Source: WHSW01 sp963846165
GTDB lineage: Bacteria > Actinomycetota > Thermoleophilia > Solirubrobacterales > 70-9
Direction of reading: 5' to 3'
Length of the DNA: 64,000 nt
Assembly (NCBI GenBank): GCA_963846165.1
Contig: CAWJUU010000008.1
Span: 372,001 to 436,000, forward strand
The notes beneath the pieces were generated by a model. The model saw only the letters and a list, made by a program, of their open reading frames with translations, had not been told where the DNA came from and made no database searches. Of this stretch, positions 53,400-61,625 are shown piece by piece. The position numbers and the translations under genes were made by a program. The first letter of the stretch is position 1. Each line of letters opens with the position of its first letter.

Positions 53400-53917
53400 G
53401 CCCGAGGGCGCTGGTCGGCGCCGCGCTCGCGGCATCGACGGTTCTCGTCGTTACCTACCTTGCCCTCGGGGGAAGCGGCTACGAGCCGACCCCGGTTGCC
53501 GACCCTTGCGCGCCGCGCGAGTGGCGCGACCCGCAGGGGATCGAGGAGTCGGCGCAGCAGTTCGGGCTCTCGGCGCTCGACGGCGCTGCCTGCGAGCTCG
53601 GCGTCAGCCGCGAGACGCTCGCGGTGGCGCTCGCCACGCCCGAGAGCCGCGAGGAGTTCGCGGCCGAGTACGGGATCGACGACGCCGAGCTCGAGGCGGC
53701 CGTCCGGGCCGGGGTGGTGCGCGGGATCGATGACGCCGAAGCGGCCGGGGCGCTGAGTCCGGTGGTCGCCGACGGGCTGCGCGCGGTCGCGGTACGGCTG
53801 CCGGTCGACGAGGCGATCGCGCTGATCGAGGACGGCGGCGAGCTCTTCGACGGCGCCGACGGCCTCATCGACCGGATCGGGGGCCTGCTCGAGCAGGCCG
53901 GTGGCCTCCTACCCTAG
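53396..53917 (+). CDS. exported protein of unknown function
   Basis: 173 residues. One N-terminal membrane segment (about 5-24), then a mainly helical domain with two cysteines (PCAPREW and AACELG) that could form a disulfide, repeated acidic helices (ESREEFAAEYGIDDAELEAAVRAG) and a C-terminal GGLLEQAGGLL. I do not recognise a family. GTG overlaps the MFS stop, so it completes the coaE-SLT-membrane protein-MFS operon. It meets the convergent DoxX gene tail to tail, sharing the bases of both stop codons. Confidence 0.7.
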   Translation: MSPRALVGAALAASTVLVVTYLALGGSGYEPTPVADPCAPREWRDPQGIEESAQQFGLSALDGAACELGVSRETLAVALATPESREEFAAEYGIDDAELEAAVRAGVVRGIDDAEAAGALSPVVADGLRAVAVRLPVDEAIALIEDGGELFDGADGLIDRIGGLLEQAGGLLP

Positions 53918-54306
53918 GCCGGGTCTCGTCGGGTCGCCTGCCACACCCAGCGGATCGCCAGCGGCTGCAGCGGCAGGCGCGCCCACAGCAGCCAGGGCGG
54001 GATCCGGTCGGCCGGGACGCCCTTCTTCGCGACCTCGTCCGGGTGCAGGGTCATGTGGACGTTGGCGGGGAAGACCGCGATCAGGAGCCCGGTCAGCCAC
54101 CAGCGTGCGAAACCGCGCGTCGCGGCCGGGACCACCGCGAGCCCGCCGATGATCTCCGCCGCCCCGCTGATCTGCACACATTCACGGTGATTGGGCACGT
54201 ACGGCGGCATGATCGCCTCGTAAGCGCGCGGGCGCGCGAAGTGCATCGCCCCGGCGAAGCAGAAGAAGGCGGCGAGCAGCTTCTGCGAGCGGGTCACGCG
54301 GCGCAT
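53914..54306 (-). CDS. DoxX-like small membrane protein
   Basis: 130 residues with four hydrophobic helices. Motifs LLAAFFCFAGAMHFARPRAYEAIMPPYVP, ISGAAEIIGGLAVV and WLTGLLIAVFPANVHMTLH match the DoxX/DUF-type membrane proteins of unclear function, sometimes tied to redox or sulfur metabolism. ATG 54306 begins MRRVTRSQKLL; a longer frame to 54396 would add an Arg-rich stretch overlapping the upstream protease-like gene. The upstream gene on this strand ends 7 bp before it, so both are likely one transcript. Confidence 0.8.
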   Translation of the reverse strand: MRRVTRSQKLLAAFFCFAGAMHFARPRAYEAIMPPYVPNHRECVQISGAAEIIGGLAVVPAATRGFARWWLTGLLIAVFPANVHMTLHPDEVAKKGVPADRIPPWLLWARLPLQPLAIRWVWQATRRDPA

Positions 54307-54313
54307 CCTCGCA

Positions 54314-55636
54314 TCACCGGCCGCCCCCGGCGCCGGCGCTCGCCGTCGCGAGCTCGCGATCGGGCGCGAACGCCAGGCGCGTCGTCGCGCCGTCATCCGA
54401 GCTCGCGACCCAGCCGCCGTCCAGCGACCAGACCCGCCCGCGGCGCGGCCGTGCGCCGAGGCCGCCGACGAGGTACGCGGGCAGCGTCCGCGCGAACACG
54501 CGGGCGTCGGCAGCCGAGTCCCAGCGCCACTCGATCACCAGCGCGCGCTCCGCGCGGCAAGTCGACTCGCAATCGGTCTCGCCCGCGTCGCTGAGCAGCA
54601 CGTACTCGTCGCCTCCCCAGCCGGCGGACGCGAGCGCGGCCACCTCGCGGGGCGCGCCAAGGCGCAGGATCTGCGCGGTCGTGTACTCGCCGAGCACACC
54701 CCGGTAGACCTGCTCCCAGCCCGCGGTCCGGAGGGCGGACGCCTCGGCGCGGACCTCGAGCGGCTGCTCGCCGCCCAGGTAGGCGCGCGGGTGCAGGATC
54801 TGCTCGGTGGAAGCCGGCGGGTTTTCGGCGAGCGCCTCGTCGACCCGTTCCCAACCGTCGCCGGCGGTGCGCAGGGCGGTGATGAATGCCGCCCCGCGCA
54901 GGTAGGCCCAGGTCAAGCTCTGGACGAAGAATCGCGGCACGCCGTCGGTGCCGGGGTCGAGGCCGGTGCTCGCGGCAGCGAGCTCGAGCGGGTTCAGATA
55001 ACTGCTTCCGTACTCGACCATCACCGCGGTCGCCGACCCCTCGATCAACGCCAGGCTCGCGAGCAGGCCGTCGTCGCTGACGCCCATCGGCTCGGGGAGG
55101 CCGAAGCGCTGGTCCTCGAGTGCGTGGTCGAGCTCGTGGGCGAGCAGGAACTCGAGCAGCGCCGGCTCTGAGCCGGCGGCGTCGTAGATCACGTATAGGC
55201 GTTCGCGCTTCGTGTCCCAGGCGGCTGCCGCGAGCTCCGGCGCCCCGGTGGCGAGGATGTCGAGCTGCTCGTCGGCGGTCATCAGGCCGAGCAGCCGCGC
55301 GGTCGACTCGGCCTCGGCGATCTTCCGTTCGAGCCGCGGGCCGGAGCGCGCGTCGCGTGCCGCGATCCGGGCGAACTCCTCGCCGGTGAGCAGCCGCGGC
55401 TCGGGCACGCGGTCGAACTCGAGCCCGCGGATGCGCTCGACTCGACCCGCGACCTGCGGGGTCAGCTCCCGCGCCAGCTCCTGGGCGGTCTCCAATGTCG
55501 GCTGCCCCGCGACCGGTGCGGGTCTGCGCTCGGGCTTGCCCACCGTCGCACTGGCCCACAGCGCCACGGACGTCACCGCGACCACCGCCACGACCCCGCT
55601 GAGGGCGCCCGTCCCCGATCGCCCGCCGTCGGTCAA
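54314..55636 (-). CDS. membrane-anchored or secreted HExxH metallopeptidase-like protein
   Basis: 440 residues. A hydrophobic segment (about 13-32) anchors or exports it. The core has LLEFLLAHELDHALEDQRFGL, an HExxH zinc motif in a helix, with a possible third ligand Glu in the following SLALIEGSATAVMVEYG. No well-known family could be named. Substrate unknown. The C-terminal third (RVWSLDGGWVASSDDG) is beta-rich. TTG start; the gene is divergent from uvrB with only 58 bp between them. Confidence 0.72.
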   Translation of the reverse strand: MTDGGRSGTGALSGVVAVVAVTSVALWASATVGKPERRPAPVAGQPTLETAQELARELTPQVAGRVERIRGLEFDRVPEPRLLTGEEFARIAARDARSGPRLERKIAEAESTARLLGLMTADEQLDILATGAPELAAAAWDTKRERLYVIYDAAGSEPALLEFLLAHELDHALEDQRFGLPEPMGVSDDGLLASLALIEGSATAVMVEYGSSYLNPLELAAASTGLDPGTDGVPRFFVQSLTWAYLRGAAFITALRTAGDGWERVDEALAENPPASTEQILHPRAYLGGEQPLEVRAEASALRTAGWEQVYRGVLGEYTTAQILRLGAPREVAALASAGWGGDEYVLLSDAGETDCESTCRAERALVIEWRWDSAADARVFARTLPAYLVGGLGARPRRGRVWSLDGGWVASSDDGATTRLAFAPDRELATASAGAGGGR

Positions 55637-55682
55637 GGCGCCGAGTATGACGCCGCACCTCGGCGCCGTTCGGACCGGCCGC

Positions 55683-55688
55683 TATCGT
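55683..55688 (+). promoter_or_regulatory. -10-like TATCGT of a leaderless uvrB transcript
   Basis: TATCGT, 6 nt, GTG 55695. No SOS-type box is visible here, unlike at uvrA. Confidence 0.5.
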
Positions 55689-55694
55689 CGATGT

Positions 55695-57695
55695 GTGCCC
55701 GAGTTCCAGCTCAACCCGGCCTACTCGCCGACCGCGGACCAGCCGAAGGCGATCGAGTCGATCGCCGAGGGCCTGACCGCGGGTGAGGAGTTCGTCACCC
55801 TGCTCGGAGCGACCGGCACCGGGAAGACGTTCACGATGGCGGGGGTGATCGAGCGGGTCCAGCGACCGGCGCTGGTGATCGCGCACAACAAGACCCTGGC
55901 GGCACAGCTCTGCAACGAGTTCCGCGAGTTCTTCCCCGAGAACAAGGTCGAGTACTTCGTCAGCTACTACGACTACTACCAGCCCGAGGCCTACGTCCCC
56001 GCGCAGGACCTCTACATCGAGAAGGACTCCTCGATCAACGACGAGATCGACCGCCTTCGCCACGCTGCAACCGCGTCGCTGCTCGCCCGTCGCGACGTCG
56101 TCATCGTCGCCTCGGTCTCGTGCATCTTCGGGATCGGTTCGCCGGAGCTCTATCGGCGCCAGATGCAGCTGTTCAAGGTCGGCGAGTGGATCGACCGCCA
56201 CGAGCTCTTCCGCAAGCTCGTCGGCATGCAGTACACCCGCAACGAGACCGCGCTCACCCGCGGCACCTTCCGCGCCGTGGGCGAGATGGTCGAGATCTTC
56301 CCCGCCTACGCCGAATCCGCCTACCGGGTCAACCTGTTCGGCGACGAGATCGAGTCGATCCACCACTTCGACCCGCTCACCGGCGAGATCTTCGACGAGA
56401 TCGACCACGTCGCGGTCTGGCCCGCGAGCCACTACGCGACCGAGGAGGACACGCTCGAGCGCGCCGTGGTCGAGATCAAGGCCGAGCTCGACGAGCGGCT
56501 CGCCTGGTTCGCCGAGCGCGGCAAGGAGCTCGAGGCCCACCGGCTGCTGCAACGCACCCAGTACGACATCGAGATGCTCAAGGAGCTCGGCTTCACCTCC
56601 GGGATCGAGAACTACTCGCGGATCCTCGACAACCGCCCGCCCGGTTCGCCACCGCACACGCTGATCGACTACTTCCCCGAGGACTTCGTCGTCTTCGTCG
56701 ACGAGTCGCACCAGACGATCCCCCAGATCGGCGGCATGTACGAGGGCGACCGCTCGCGAAAGCAGACGCTGGTCGAGTTCGGCTTCCGGCTGCCCTCGGC
56801 GATGGACAACCGCCCGCTGCGCTTCGATGAGTTCCTGCCCCGGGTCGGGCAGCTGGTGATGGTCTCGGCGACTCCCGGCGAGTTCGAGCGCGGGACGTCG
56901 AAGCGGATCGTCGAGCAGATCGTGCGCCCGACCGGGATCGTCGATCCCGCGGTCGAGGTGCGCGAGACCCGCAACCAGATCGACGACCTGATGAACGAGG
57001 TCCGGCGCCGGGTCGAGGTCTCCGAGCGCACCCTGGTCACGACCTTGACCAAGAAGATGGCGGAGGACCTGACCGGCTACCTGCTCGAGCACGGGTTCAA
57101 GGTCCGCTACCTGCACTCGGAGGTCGACACGCTCGAGCGGATCCAGATCGTCCGCGACCTGCGCCTCGGCGAGTACGACGTGCTCGTCGGTGTCAACCTG
57201 CTGCGCGAGGGCCTCGACCTGCCAGAGGTCTCGCTGGTGGCGATCCTCGACGCCGACAAGGAGGGCTTCCTGCGTGGCGAGACGAGCCTGATCCAGACGA
57301 TCGGCCGCGCGGCCCGAAACGTCCGCGGACGGGTGCTGATGTACGCCGACAAGGAGACCGACGCGATGCGCAAGGCGATCTCCGAGACCGACCGCCGGCG
57401 CGAGATCCAGCTCGCCTATAACCGCGAGCACGGGATCACACCGGAGACGGTGCAGAAGGGAATCTCGGATATCGCAGAGTTCCTCTCGATGGAGTCGCGC
57501 GCGACGCCCGACCGTCGCCGGCGGCGGCGCAGCGGCGACGGCGAGGCGATGAGCCGGGAGCAGCTCGAGAAGGTGGTGGTCGAGCTCGAGGAGGAGATGA
57601 TCGCCGCCGCCGAGGACCTGCGGTTCGAGGAGGCGGCCCGGATCCGCGACGAGCTCAAGGAGCTCCGCCGCGACCTCGAGGCGCTGCGCGCCTGA
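55695..57695 (+). CDS. uvrB: excinuclease ABC subunit B
   Basis: 666 residues, the damage-verifying helicase-like subunit of nucleotide excision repair. Walker A GATGTGKTFT, the beta-hairpin YYDYYQPEAYVP, VSCIFGIGSPELY, FVDESHQTIPQ (DEAD-like), VSATPGEFE, and the C-terminal helicase motifs NLLREGLDLPEVSLVAILDADKEGFLR and QTIGRAARN are present. The final UVR domain LEEEMIAAAEDLRFEEAARIRDEL contacts UvrC. The GTG follows TATCGT by 6 nt. The last 36 nt are repeated at 58893-58928 with 31 identities. uvrA is 4 kb downstream. Confidence 0.96.
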   Translation: MPEFQLNPAYSPTADQPKAIESIAEGLTAGEEFVTLLGATGTGKTFTMAGVIERVQRPALVIAHNKTLAAQLCNEFREFFPENKVEYFVSYYDYYQPEAYVPAQDLYIEKDSSINDEIDRLRHAATASLLARRDVVIVASVSCIFGIGSPELYRRQMQLFKVGEWIDRHELFRKLVGMQYTRNETALTRGTFRAVGEMVEIFPAYAESAYRVNLFGDEIESIHHFDPLTGEIFDEIDHVAVWPASHYATEEDTLERAVVEIKAELDERLAWFAERGKELEAHRLLQRTQYDIEMLKELGFTSGIENYSRILDNRPPGSPPHTLIDYFPEDFVVFVDESHQTIPQIGGMYEGDRSRKQTLVEFGFRLPSAMDNRPLRFDEFLPRVGQLVMVSATPGEFERGTSKRIVEQIVRPTGIVDPAVEVRETRNQIDDLMNEVRRRVEVSERTLVTTLTKKMAEDLTGYLLEHGFKVRYLHSEVDTLERIQIVRDLRLGEYDVLVGVNLLREGLDLPEVSLVAILDADKEGFLRGETSLIQTIGRAARNVRGRVLMYADKETDAMRKAISETDRRREIQLAYNREHGITPETVQKGISDIAEFLSMESRATPDRRRRRRSGDGEAMSREQLEKVVVELEEEMIAAAEDLRFEEAARIRDELKELRRDLEALRA

Positions 57696-57697
57696 AT

Positions 57698-57730
57698 CCC
57701 GGGGGGAAGGCTGCACCGGTGCAGTCCGGG
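57698..57730 (+). terminator. palindrome after uvrB
   Basis: CTGCACCGGTGCAG (57711-57724) is a perfect palindrome, flanked by CCCGG and CCGGG that can extend the stem. It could stop uvrB transcription. It lacks a run of T. Confidence 0.5.
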
Positions 57731-57777
57731 TAGAGCGACCTCACGTCCGAGATTCGGGGACCTGGAGGGTTAGGAAA

Positions 57778-58815
57778 ATGGGATGGATCAGGAAATCGAT
57801 GGGGATCGTGGCTTCCGCTGCGGCACTGGGAGCGCTTCCCGCCGTGGCGACAGCCGCCGACACGGTCAGTGATTACCACCCGAGCGAGAACGCGCGCGAG
57901 TTCGGCGCCGGCGCGGGCGGGTGGGAGGGCTCGACCTCGGTCACGGGCCTTTGCGCACCGGACCTCACCTGCCCGACCGTGACCAACAGCTATGTCGGCA
58001 GCGGAGGCACCGGAGGCGCCAACGAGGGTCACCTGCGCACCGAGGTCGCGAACCTGGCCGGCGTCGATTCGCGGGTCCGGGGGATCTGGCGCAGCCCGCC
58101 CTTCGTCTATCGCGGCGCTGAGGGTCAGACGCCGACCGAGGTCACCTTCGAGCTGGCCCGGCGGACGCAGCTCTCGTCGCTGATCTCCGGCGGAGGCTCC
58201 GCCAGTTACAGCGCCGAGCTCGTCCGGGTCGGCAGTGGCGTGGCGCGGACGATGATCGACGACGCGCTGCTCGAGGCCAGTGAGGGCTGGACCCTGACGC
58301 CCGAGGTCTCGGTCTCGAAGTCCTCGCTCGAGATCGGCGCCGAGTACCGGATTCGGGTCATCACCACGGTCTACACCCAGGCCCAGGCGTCTCCGGCGGG
58401 GTTCGTCGACTACGACGACGTGCGCCTGCGCGCGGTCCGCGCCAACGGTGATGGTTCCGGCGGCGGCGGCGGTGGCGGTGCCGGCGGTGGTGGCGGCGGT
58501 GCCGGCGGTGGCGGCAACGGCGCCGTCCTCGACGGAAAGCGACTGTTCCTGCGGCTCAAATGCCTCGGGGTCAGGCACCATGGCCGCTGCAAGGTCCGCG
58601 CGGTTGCCTACACGCACAAGAACGGCGCCCGCGCCACCTTCCCGATCGAGCGCCGGGTGAGGTCGAAGAGGGGCAAGAAGGTGACGATGCGCGTGCGCCC
58701 GCGCTTCGTCAAGCAGGTCTCGCGGCAGAAGGCGGTGCTCGTCCGCTCGCAGGTCAAGGCGGGCGAACGCAAGAAGACCAAGTACAAGCGCTACAAGCTG
58801 ATCGAGCAGCGGTAG
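57778..58815 (+). CDS. secreted protein with glycine-rich linker and basic C-terminal domain
   Basis: 345 residues. Signal peptide of about 27 residues (MGWIRKSMGIVASAAALGALPAVATAA). A beta-rich domain follows (about 28-215) with two cysteines close together (LCAPDLTCP), then an almost pure glycine linker (about 224-240) and a C-terminal domain rich in Lys and Arg (KRLFLRLKCLGVRHHGRCKVR...KKTKYKRYKLIEQR). I know no family for it. GGAGGG precedes the ATG by 10 nt. It lies between uvrB and a repeat of the uvrB 3' end, so it may have been inserted there. Confidence 0.68.
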   Translation: MGWIRKSMGIVASAAALGALPAVATAADTVSDYHPSENAREFGAGAGGWEGSTSVTGLCAPDLTCPTVTNSYVGSGGTGGANEGHLRTEVANLAGVDSRVRGIWRSPPFVYRGAEGQTPTEVTFELARRTQLSSLISGGGSASYSAELVRVGSGVARTMIDDALLEASEGWTLTPEVSVSKSSLEIGAEYRIRVITTVYTQAQASPAGFVDYDDVRLRAVRANGDGSGGGGGGGAGGGGGGAGGGGNGAVLDGKRLFLRLKCLGVRHHGRCKVRAVAYTHKNGARATFPIERRVRSKRGKKVTMRVRPRFVKQVSRQKAVLVRSQVKAGERKKTKYKRYKLIEQR

Positions 58816-59011
58816 CGCGAAGCGGGGGTTCGGTTCGCGGCGCGGGTTCGGTACCAGCGCCGCGGACCCTCTCGCGTCCTCCTAACCGACGCGAGCTGCG
58901 CCGCGACCTCGAGACCTTGCGTGCCTGAAACTCGGCGCGGGGGTTACCCGCACCTCGCCACGCCTGGCTCCCCTCTTGGCAAGGCGGTGGTCGCCTGGGA
59001 ACCTCTGGCGC
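58816..59011 (+). other. intergenic region with remnant of a uvrB 3' end
   Basis: Bases 58893-58928 repeat the last 36 nt of uvrB (57660-57695) with five mismatches. The read-through gives ELRRDLETLRA and a stop, against ELRRDLEALRA in UvrB. Two copies of GGTTCGGT occur near 58830-58850. Nothing else coding is visible. Confidence 0.75.
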
Positions 59012-59176
59012 ATGGACCCGCTGCTGATCTACATCTTGCTGCTGACGGTGGCGCTGGGCGTGCTGGCGTTGGTCCGGGTCTTCCACCACCAGCCGACCCG
59101 CCTCTGCCCGCTGTGCGAGGGCCGCGTCGCGCTCTCGGCACGCTCGTGCGGCACATGCAGCTATCGGTTCCAGTAG
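59012..59176 (+). CDS. 54-residue membrane-anchored zinc ribbon protein
   Basis: One hydrophobic helix (about 3-22: PLLIYILLLTVALGVLALV) followed by CPLCEGRVALSARSCGTC, a zinc-ribbon-type four-cysteine site, and a short polar end. ATG 59012 was chosen over an earlier in-frame ATG at 58976 because the extra residues are Arg/Trp-rich and would hinder the helix. Small membrane zinc ribbons of this sort are common in actinobacteria, with no known function. Confidence 0.62.
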   Translation: MDPLLIYILLLTVALGVLALVRVFHHQPTRLCPLCEGRVALSARSCGTCSYRFQ

Positions 59177-59210
59177 GGCTGGAACGGGCGGTGCCTTGAG
59201 GCCGCCGCGA

Positions 59211-59216
59211 TAGTCT
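59211..59216 (+). promoter_or_regulatory. -10-like TAGTCT of the coiled-coil protein gene
   Basis: TAGTCT, 6 nt, ATG 59223; the usual leaderless layout of this window. Confidence 0.45.
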
Positions 59217-59222
59217 CGGCCC

Positions 59223-59777
59223 ATGGACAGCGAGAAGATCGTTCACGACGTGGCCGAGCGGGTGCGGGCGATCGTCACCGAGGCGGAGGAGCGGGCGGCC
59301 GAGATCGTCCGCGACGCCGAGGCCGAGGCGAAACGGATCCGAGAGCGCGCCGAGACCGAGGGCAAGGAGAGGCTCGAGGAGGTGCGCAAGGCGCTCGACG
59401 AGCTTCAGGGCAAGCTCGGTGCCGGTGGCGCCGCGGCGAAGGCGCCTGAGGCCGAGGTCGAGCCCGGCCCCGTCGTCGTCCCCGAGCCCGAGCCCCCCGC
59501 GGTGCCCGAGCCGGAGCCGCCGCCGGCCCCCGAGCCGGCCCCCGAGCCCGAGCCGCCCCTGATCCCCGAGCCGGCGCCGCCGCCCGACGAGGGCACCCCT
59601 CCGGCGGTGGGCAACGGCGCCAAGTCCGACGATGCGGCGGGCGCGCGGCTCGTGGCGATGAACATGGCGCTCGACGGCGCTTCGAGCGAGCAGATCGCCG
59701 CCAAGCTCAGCGAGGACTACGAGCTCGAAGACGCCGACGGCCTAATCACCGAAGTTCTCGCCCGGGCGGGCAAGTAA
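59223..59777 (+). CDS. coiled-coil protein with Pro/Glu-rich region
   Basis: 184 residues. The first 65 or so form a continuous charged helix (RVRAIVTEAEERAAEIVRDAEAEAKRIRERAETEG), predicted coiled coil, resembling DivIVA- or ATP synthase b-like helices. A Pro-Glu-rich spacer (about 78-125) follows, then a small helical domain (ARLVAMNMALDGASSEQIAAKLSEDYELEDADGLI). No membrane segment. Its role is unknown; a cytoplasmic scaffold is possible. It starts 6 nt after a -10-like hexamer and ends 5 bp before the next gene. Confidence 0.72.
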   Translation: MDSEKIVHDVAERVRAIVTEAEERAAEIVRDAEAEAKRIRERAETEGKERLEEVRKALDELQGKLGAGGAAAKAPEAEVEPGPVVVPEPEPPAVPEPEPPPAPEPAPEPEPPLIPEPAPPPDEGTPPAVGNGAKSDDAAGARLVAMNMALDGASSEQIAAKLSEDYELEDADGLITEVLARAGK

Positions 59778-59782
59778 GGCGA

Positions 59783-61570
59783 GTGCGGGGGCGAACTCCC
59801 GATCGCAGTCGGGTGGTGGCGCTCGTCGCGGCCGCCGTCACGCTCGCAATCCCCGCCGGCGCGTCCGCCGTCACCGGTGAGCTCAGCTTCGGCGACTGCC
59901 TGACCTCGAACACCAACGTCACCGGGTGCGCGCCGATCTCGGGGGCGTCCGCAAATGGAGATGACACCGGCCTCCAGGATCTCCACGCGGTCACCGTGAC
60001 CGCCGACGGAGCGAACGTCTACACGGCCGCCAGCGGTGGGGCCGCGGTTGCGTCGTTCAGTCGTGACGCGGCCAGCGGCGCCCTGAGCTATCAAAGCTGC
60101 GTCAGCGCCAACCAGGCGATAACGACCTGCACGCTGACACCGGACGCCGACACCAACGCCGGCGGTACAGGCCTGAGCGGGGTGCGAGCGGTCGCCGTCA
60201 GTGCCGACGGTCGGAGCGTCTACTCGGCATCCGAGTTCGGGGACGCGGTCGCCCGCTTCGACCGCGATCCGGCCACGGGCGCGCTCACGTACGCGGGCTG
60301 CATCAGCTCGGACAGCGGGGTCGACGGCTGCACCTCGATCCCGGGCGCGGTCGCCGGCGGAGCGAATACCGGCCTCAACGACCTGCGCTCGATCGCCGTG
60401 AGCGCCGACGGCTTCAGCGTCTATGCGACCTCGTATGCGAGCGACGCGCTCGCGCGCTTCGACCGCGATCCGGCGACCGGCGCGCTCACCTACCGGAACT
60501 GCATCAGCTCGAACAGCAGCGTCACCGGCTGCACGCCGATTCCCGGTGCAGTGGCGGGCGGCAACAACACTCCGCTTCAATCGCTCTACTCGGTCGCCGT
60601 GAGCCCCGACGGCGCCAGCGTCTTCGTCGCCGCCTACGACGGCTATGGGGTGGCCCGCTTCGATCGCGCGCCAGATGGCGCCCTGACATACAGGGATTGC
60701 CTGAGCTCGGACATGACGACCACCGGGTGCACGTTGGTCCCCGGGGCCACCGCCGACGGGGACGACAGCGCCCTGGCCAACGCGGACTCGGTCGCGGTCA
60801 GCGCCGACGGTCGCAACGTATATGTGGCCGCCGAGGACAGCGACGCCCTGACCCGCTTTGACCGAGATCCGGCCACCGGGGCCCTCGAGTATCAAGGCTG
60901 CTTCACGTCGAACACCGACGTCGCCGCCTGCGCGCAGGTTCCTGGGTCAGGCCCGGATGGCGACCAGACCCCGCTCAAGTTCCTCGAGTCGGTGGCGACG
61001 AGCGCCGACGGGAACAACGTTTACACCGCGTCGCTCGACGGCTCGCTCACCCGCTTCGATCGCGACCCGATCTCAGGTGCGCTCAGCTTCGGCGCCTGCC
61101 TGACCTCGGACACCGATGTCACGGCCTGCACCCCGCTTCCGAGTGCGGTCGCCGGCGGGGCCAACACTCCGTTGATGGATCAGTTCGCGGTCACGGTGAG
61201 CGCCGACGGACGCAACGTCTACACCGCCGCGGGTGTGCCCGACGCAGTCGCGCGCTTCGCCCGCGAGCTGCCCTCGAACGAGTTCAGCTTCGGGAAGGTG
61301 AAGCGAAACAAGCGCAAGGGGACGGCGAAGCTGACCGTCGAGCTGCCCGGCCGCGGGGAGTTGACGCTGGACGGCAAGCGGCTCAAGGACGCCGAGAAGC
61401 AGCCGACCGCGGCCGGCGACGTGCGGCTGCTGGTCAAGCCCAAGGGGAAGCTGGCCCGCAAACTGCGCAAGCGCGGGGCGGCGAAGGCGAAGGCGAAGGT
61501 CACCTACGAGCCGACCGGCGGCGTGGAGAACACGAAGAGCAAGAAGGTGAAGCTGATTCGCCGCCGCTGA
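59783..61570 (+). CDS. secreted seven-bladed beta-propeller protein
   Basis: 595 residues. A signal peptide (about 1-32) is followed by seven repeats of 60-70 residues, each with the pattern C-x9-C, then VAVSADGxxVYxA and ARFDRDPATGAL. Seven blades match a lactonase/YncE-like propeller. The paired cysteines in each blade would give seven disulfides, unusual in bacteria. After the propeller a basic C-terminal domain (SFGKVKRNKRKGTAKLTVELPG...KSKKVKLIRRR) may bind the cell surface. No catalytic residues can be named. It is 5 bp after the coiled-coil gene, so the two are probably co-transcribed, and its stop is followed by uvrA. Confidence 0.82.
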   Translation: MRGRTPDRSRVVALVAAAVTLAIPAGASAVTGELSFGDCLTSNTNVTGCAPISGASANGDDTGLQDLHAVTVTADGANVYTAASGGAAVASFSRDAASGALSYQSCVSANQAITTCTLTPDADTNAGGTGLSGVRAVAVSADGRSVYSASEFGDAVARFDRDPATGALTYAGCISSDSGVDGCTSIPGAVAGGANTGLNDLRSIAVSADGFSVYATSYASDALARFDRDPATGALTYRNCISSNSSVTGCTPIPGAVAGGNNTPLQSLYSVAVSPDGASVFVAAYDGYGVARFDRAPDGALTYRDCLSSDMTTTGCTLVPGATADGDDSALANADSVAVSADGRNVYVAAEDSDALTRFDRDPATGALEYQGCFTSNTDVAACAQVPGSGPDGDQTPLKFLESVATSADGNNVYTASLDGSLTRFDRDPISGALSFGACLTSDTDVTACTPLPSAVAGGANTPLMDQFAVTVSADGRNVYTAAGVPDAVARFARELPSNEFSFGKVKRNKRKGTAKLTVELPGRGELTLDGKRLKDAEKQPTAAGDVRLLVKPKGKLARKLRKRGAAKAKAKVTYEPTGGVENTKSKKVKLIRRR

Positions 61571-61591
61571 CGCCGGGTGCTCCTCGAGGGG

Positions 61592-61604
61592 GAACAGCCG
61601 TTCG
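61592..61604 (+). promoter_or_regulatory. SOS (LexA) box of uvrA
   Basis: GAAC-AGCC-GTTCG matches the GAAC-N4-GTTC consensus of LexA boxes in Gram-positive and actinobacterial genomes. It lies 7 nt upstream of the -10-like TACAAT (61611-61616), over the expected -35 region. Confidence 0.75.
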
Positions 61605-61610
61605 CCCTCG

Positions 61611-61616
61611 TACAAT
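61611..61616 (+). promoter_or_regulatory. -10-like TACAAT of uvrA
   Basis: TACAAT is followed by 9 nt and then ATG 61626. The position next to the SOS box supports DNA-damage control. Confidence 0.55.
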
Positions 61617-61625
61617 CGTTCGTCC

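Noticed and set aside
54393..57716. A very long open frame on the - strand opposite uvrB (over 1100 codons)
   Set aside because: It is antisense to uvrB and the HExxH gene. High GC removes stop codons from shadow frames. The translation has no recognisable domains and is biased to Arg, Asp and Leu as expected of a mirror frame.
57778..58928. Integrative element at uvrB with integrase and attachment sites
   Set aside because: Only the repeated uvrB end is present. No integrase, excisionase or mobile-element gene lies in the interval, so it is reported as a repeat and not as an element.
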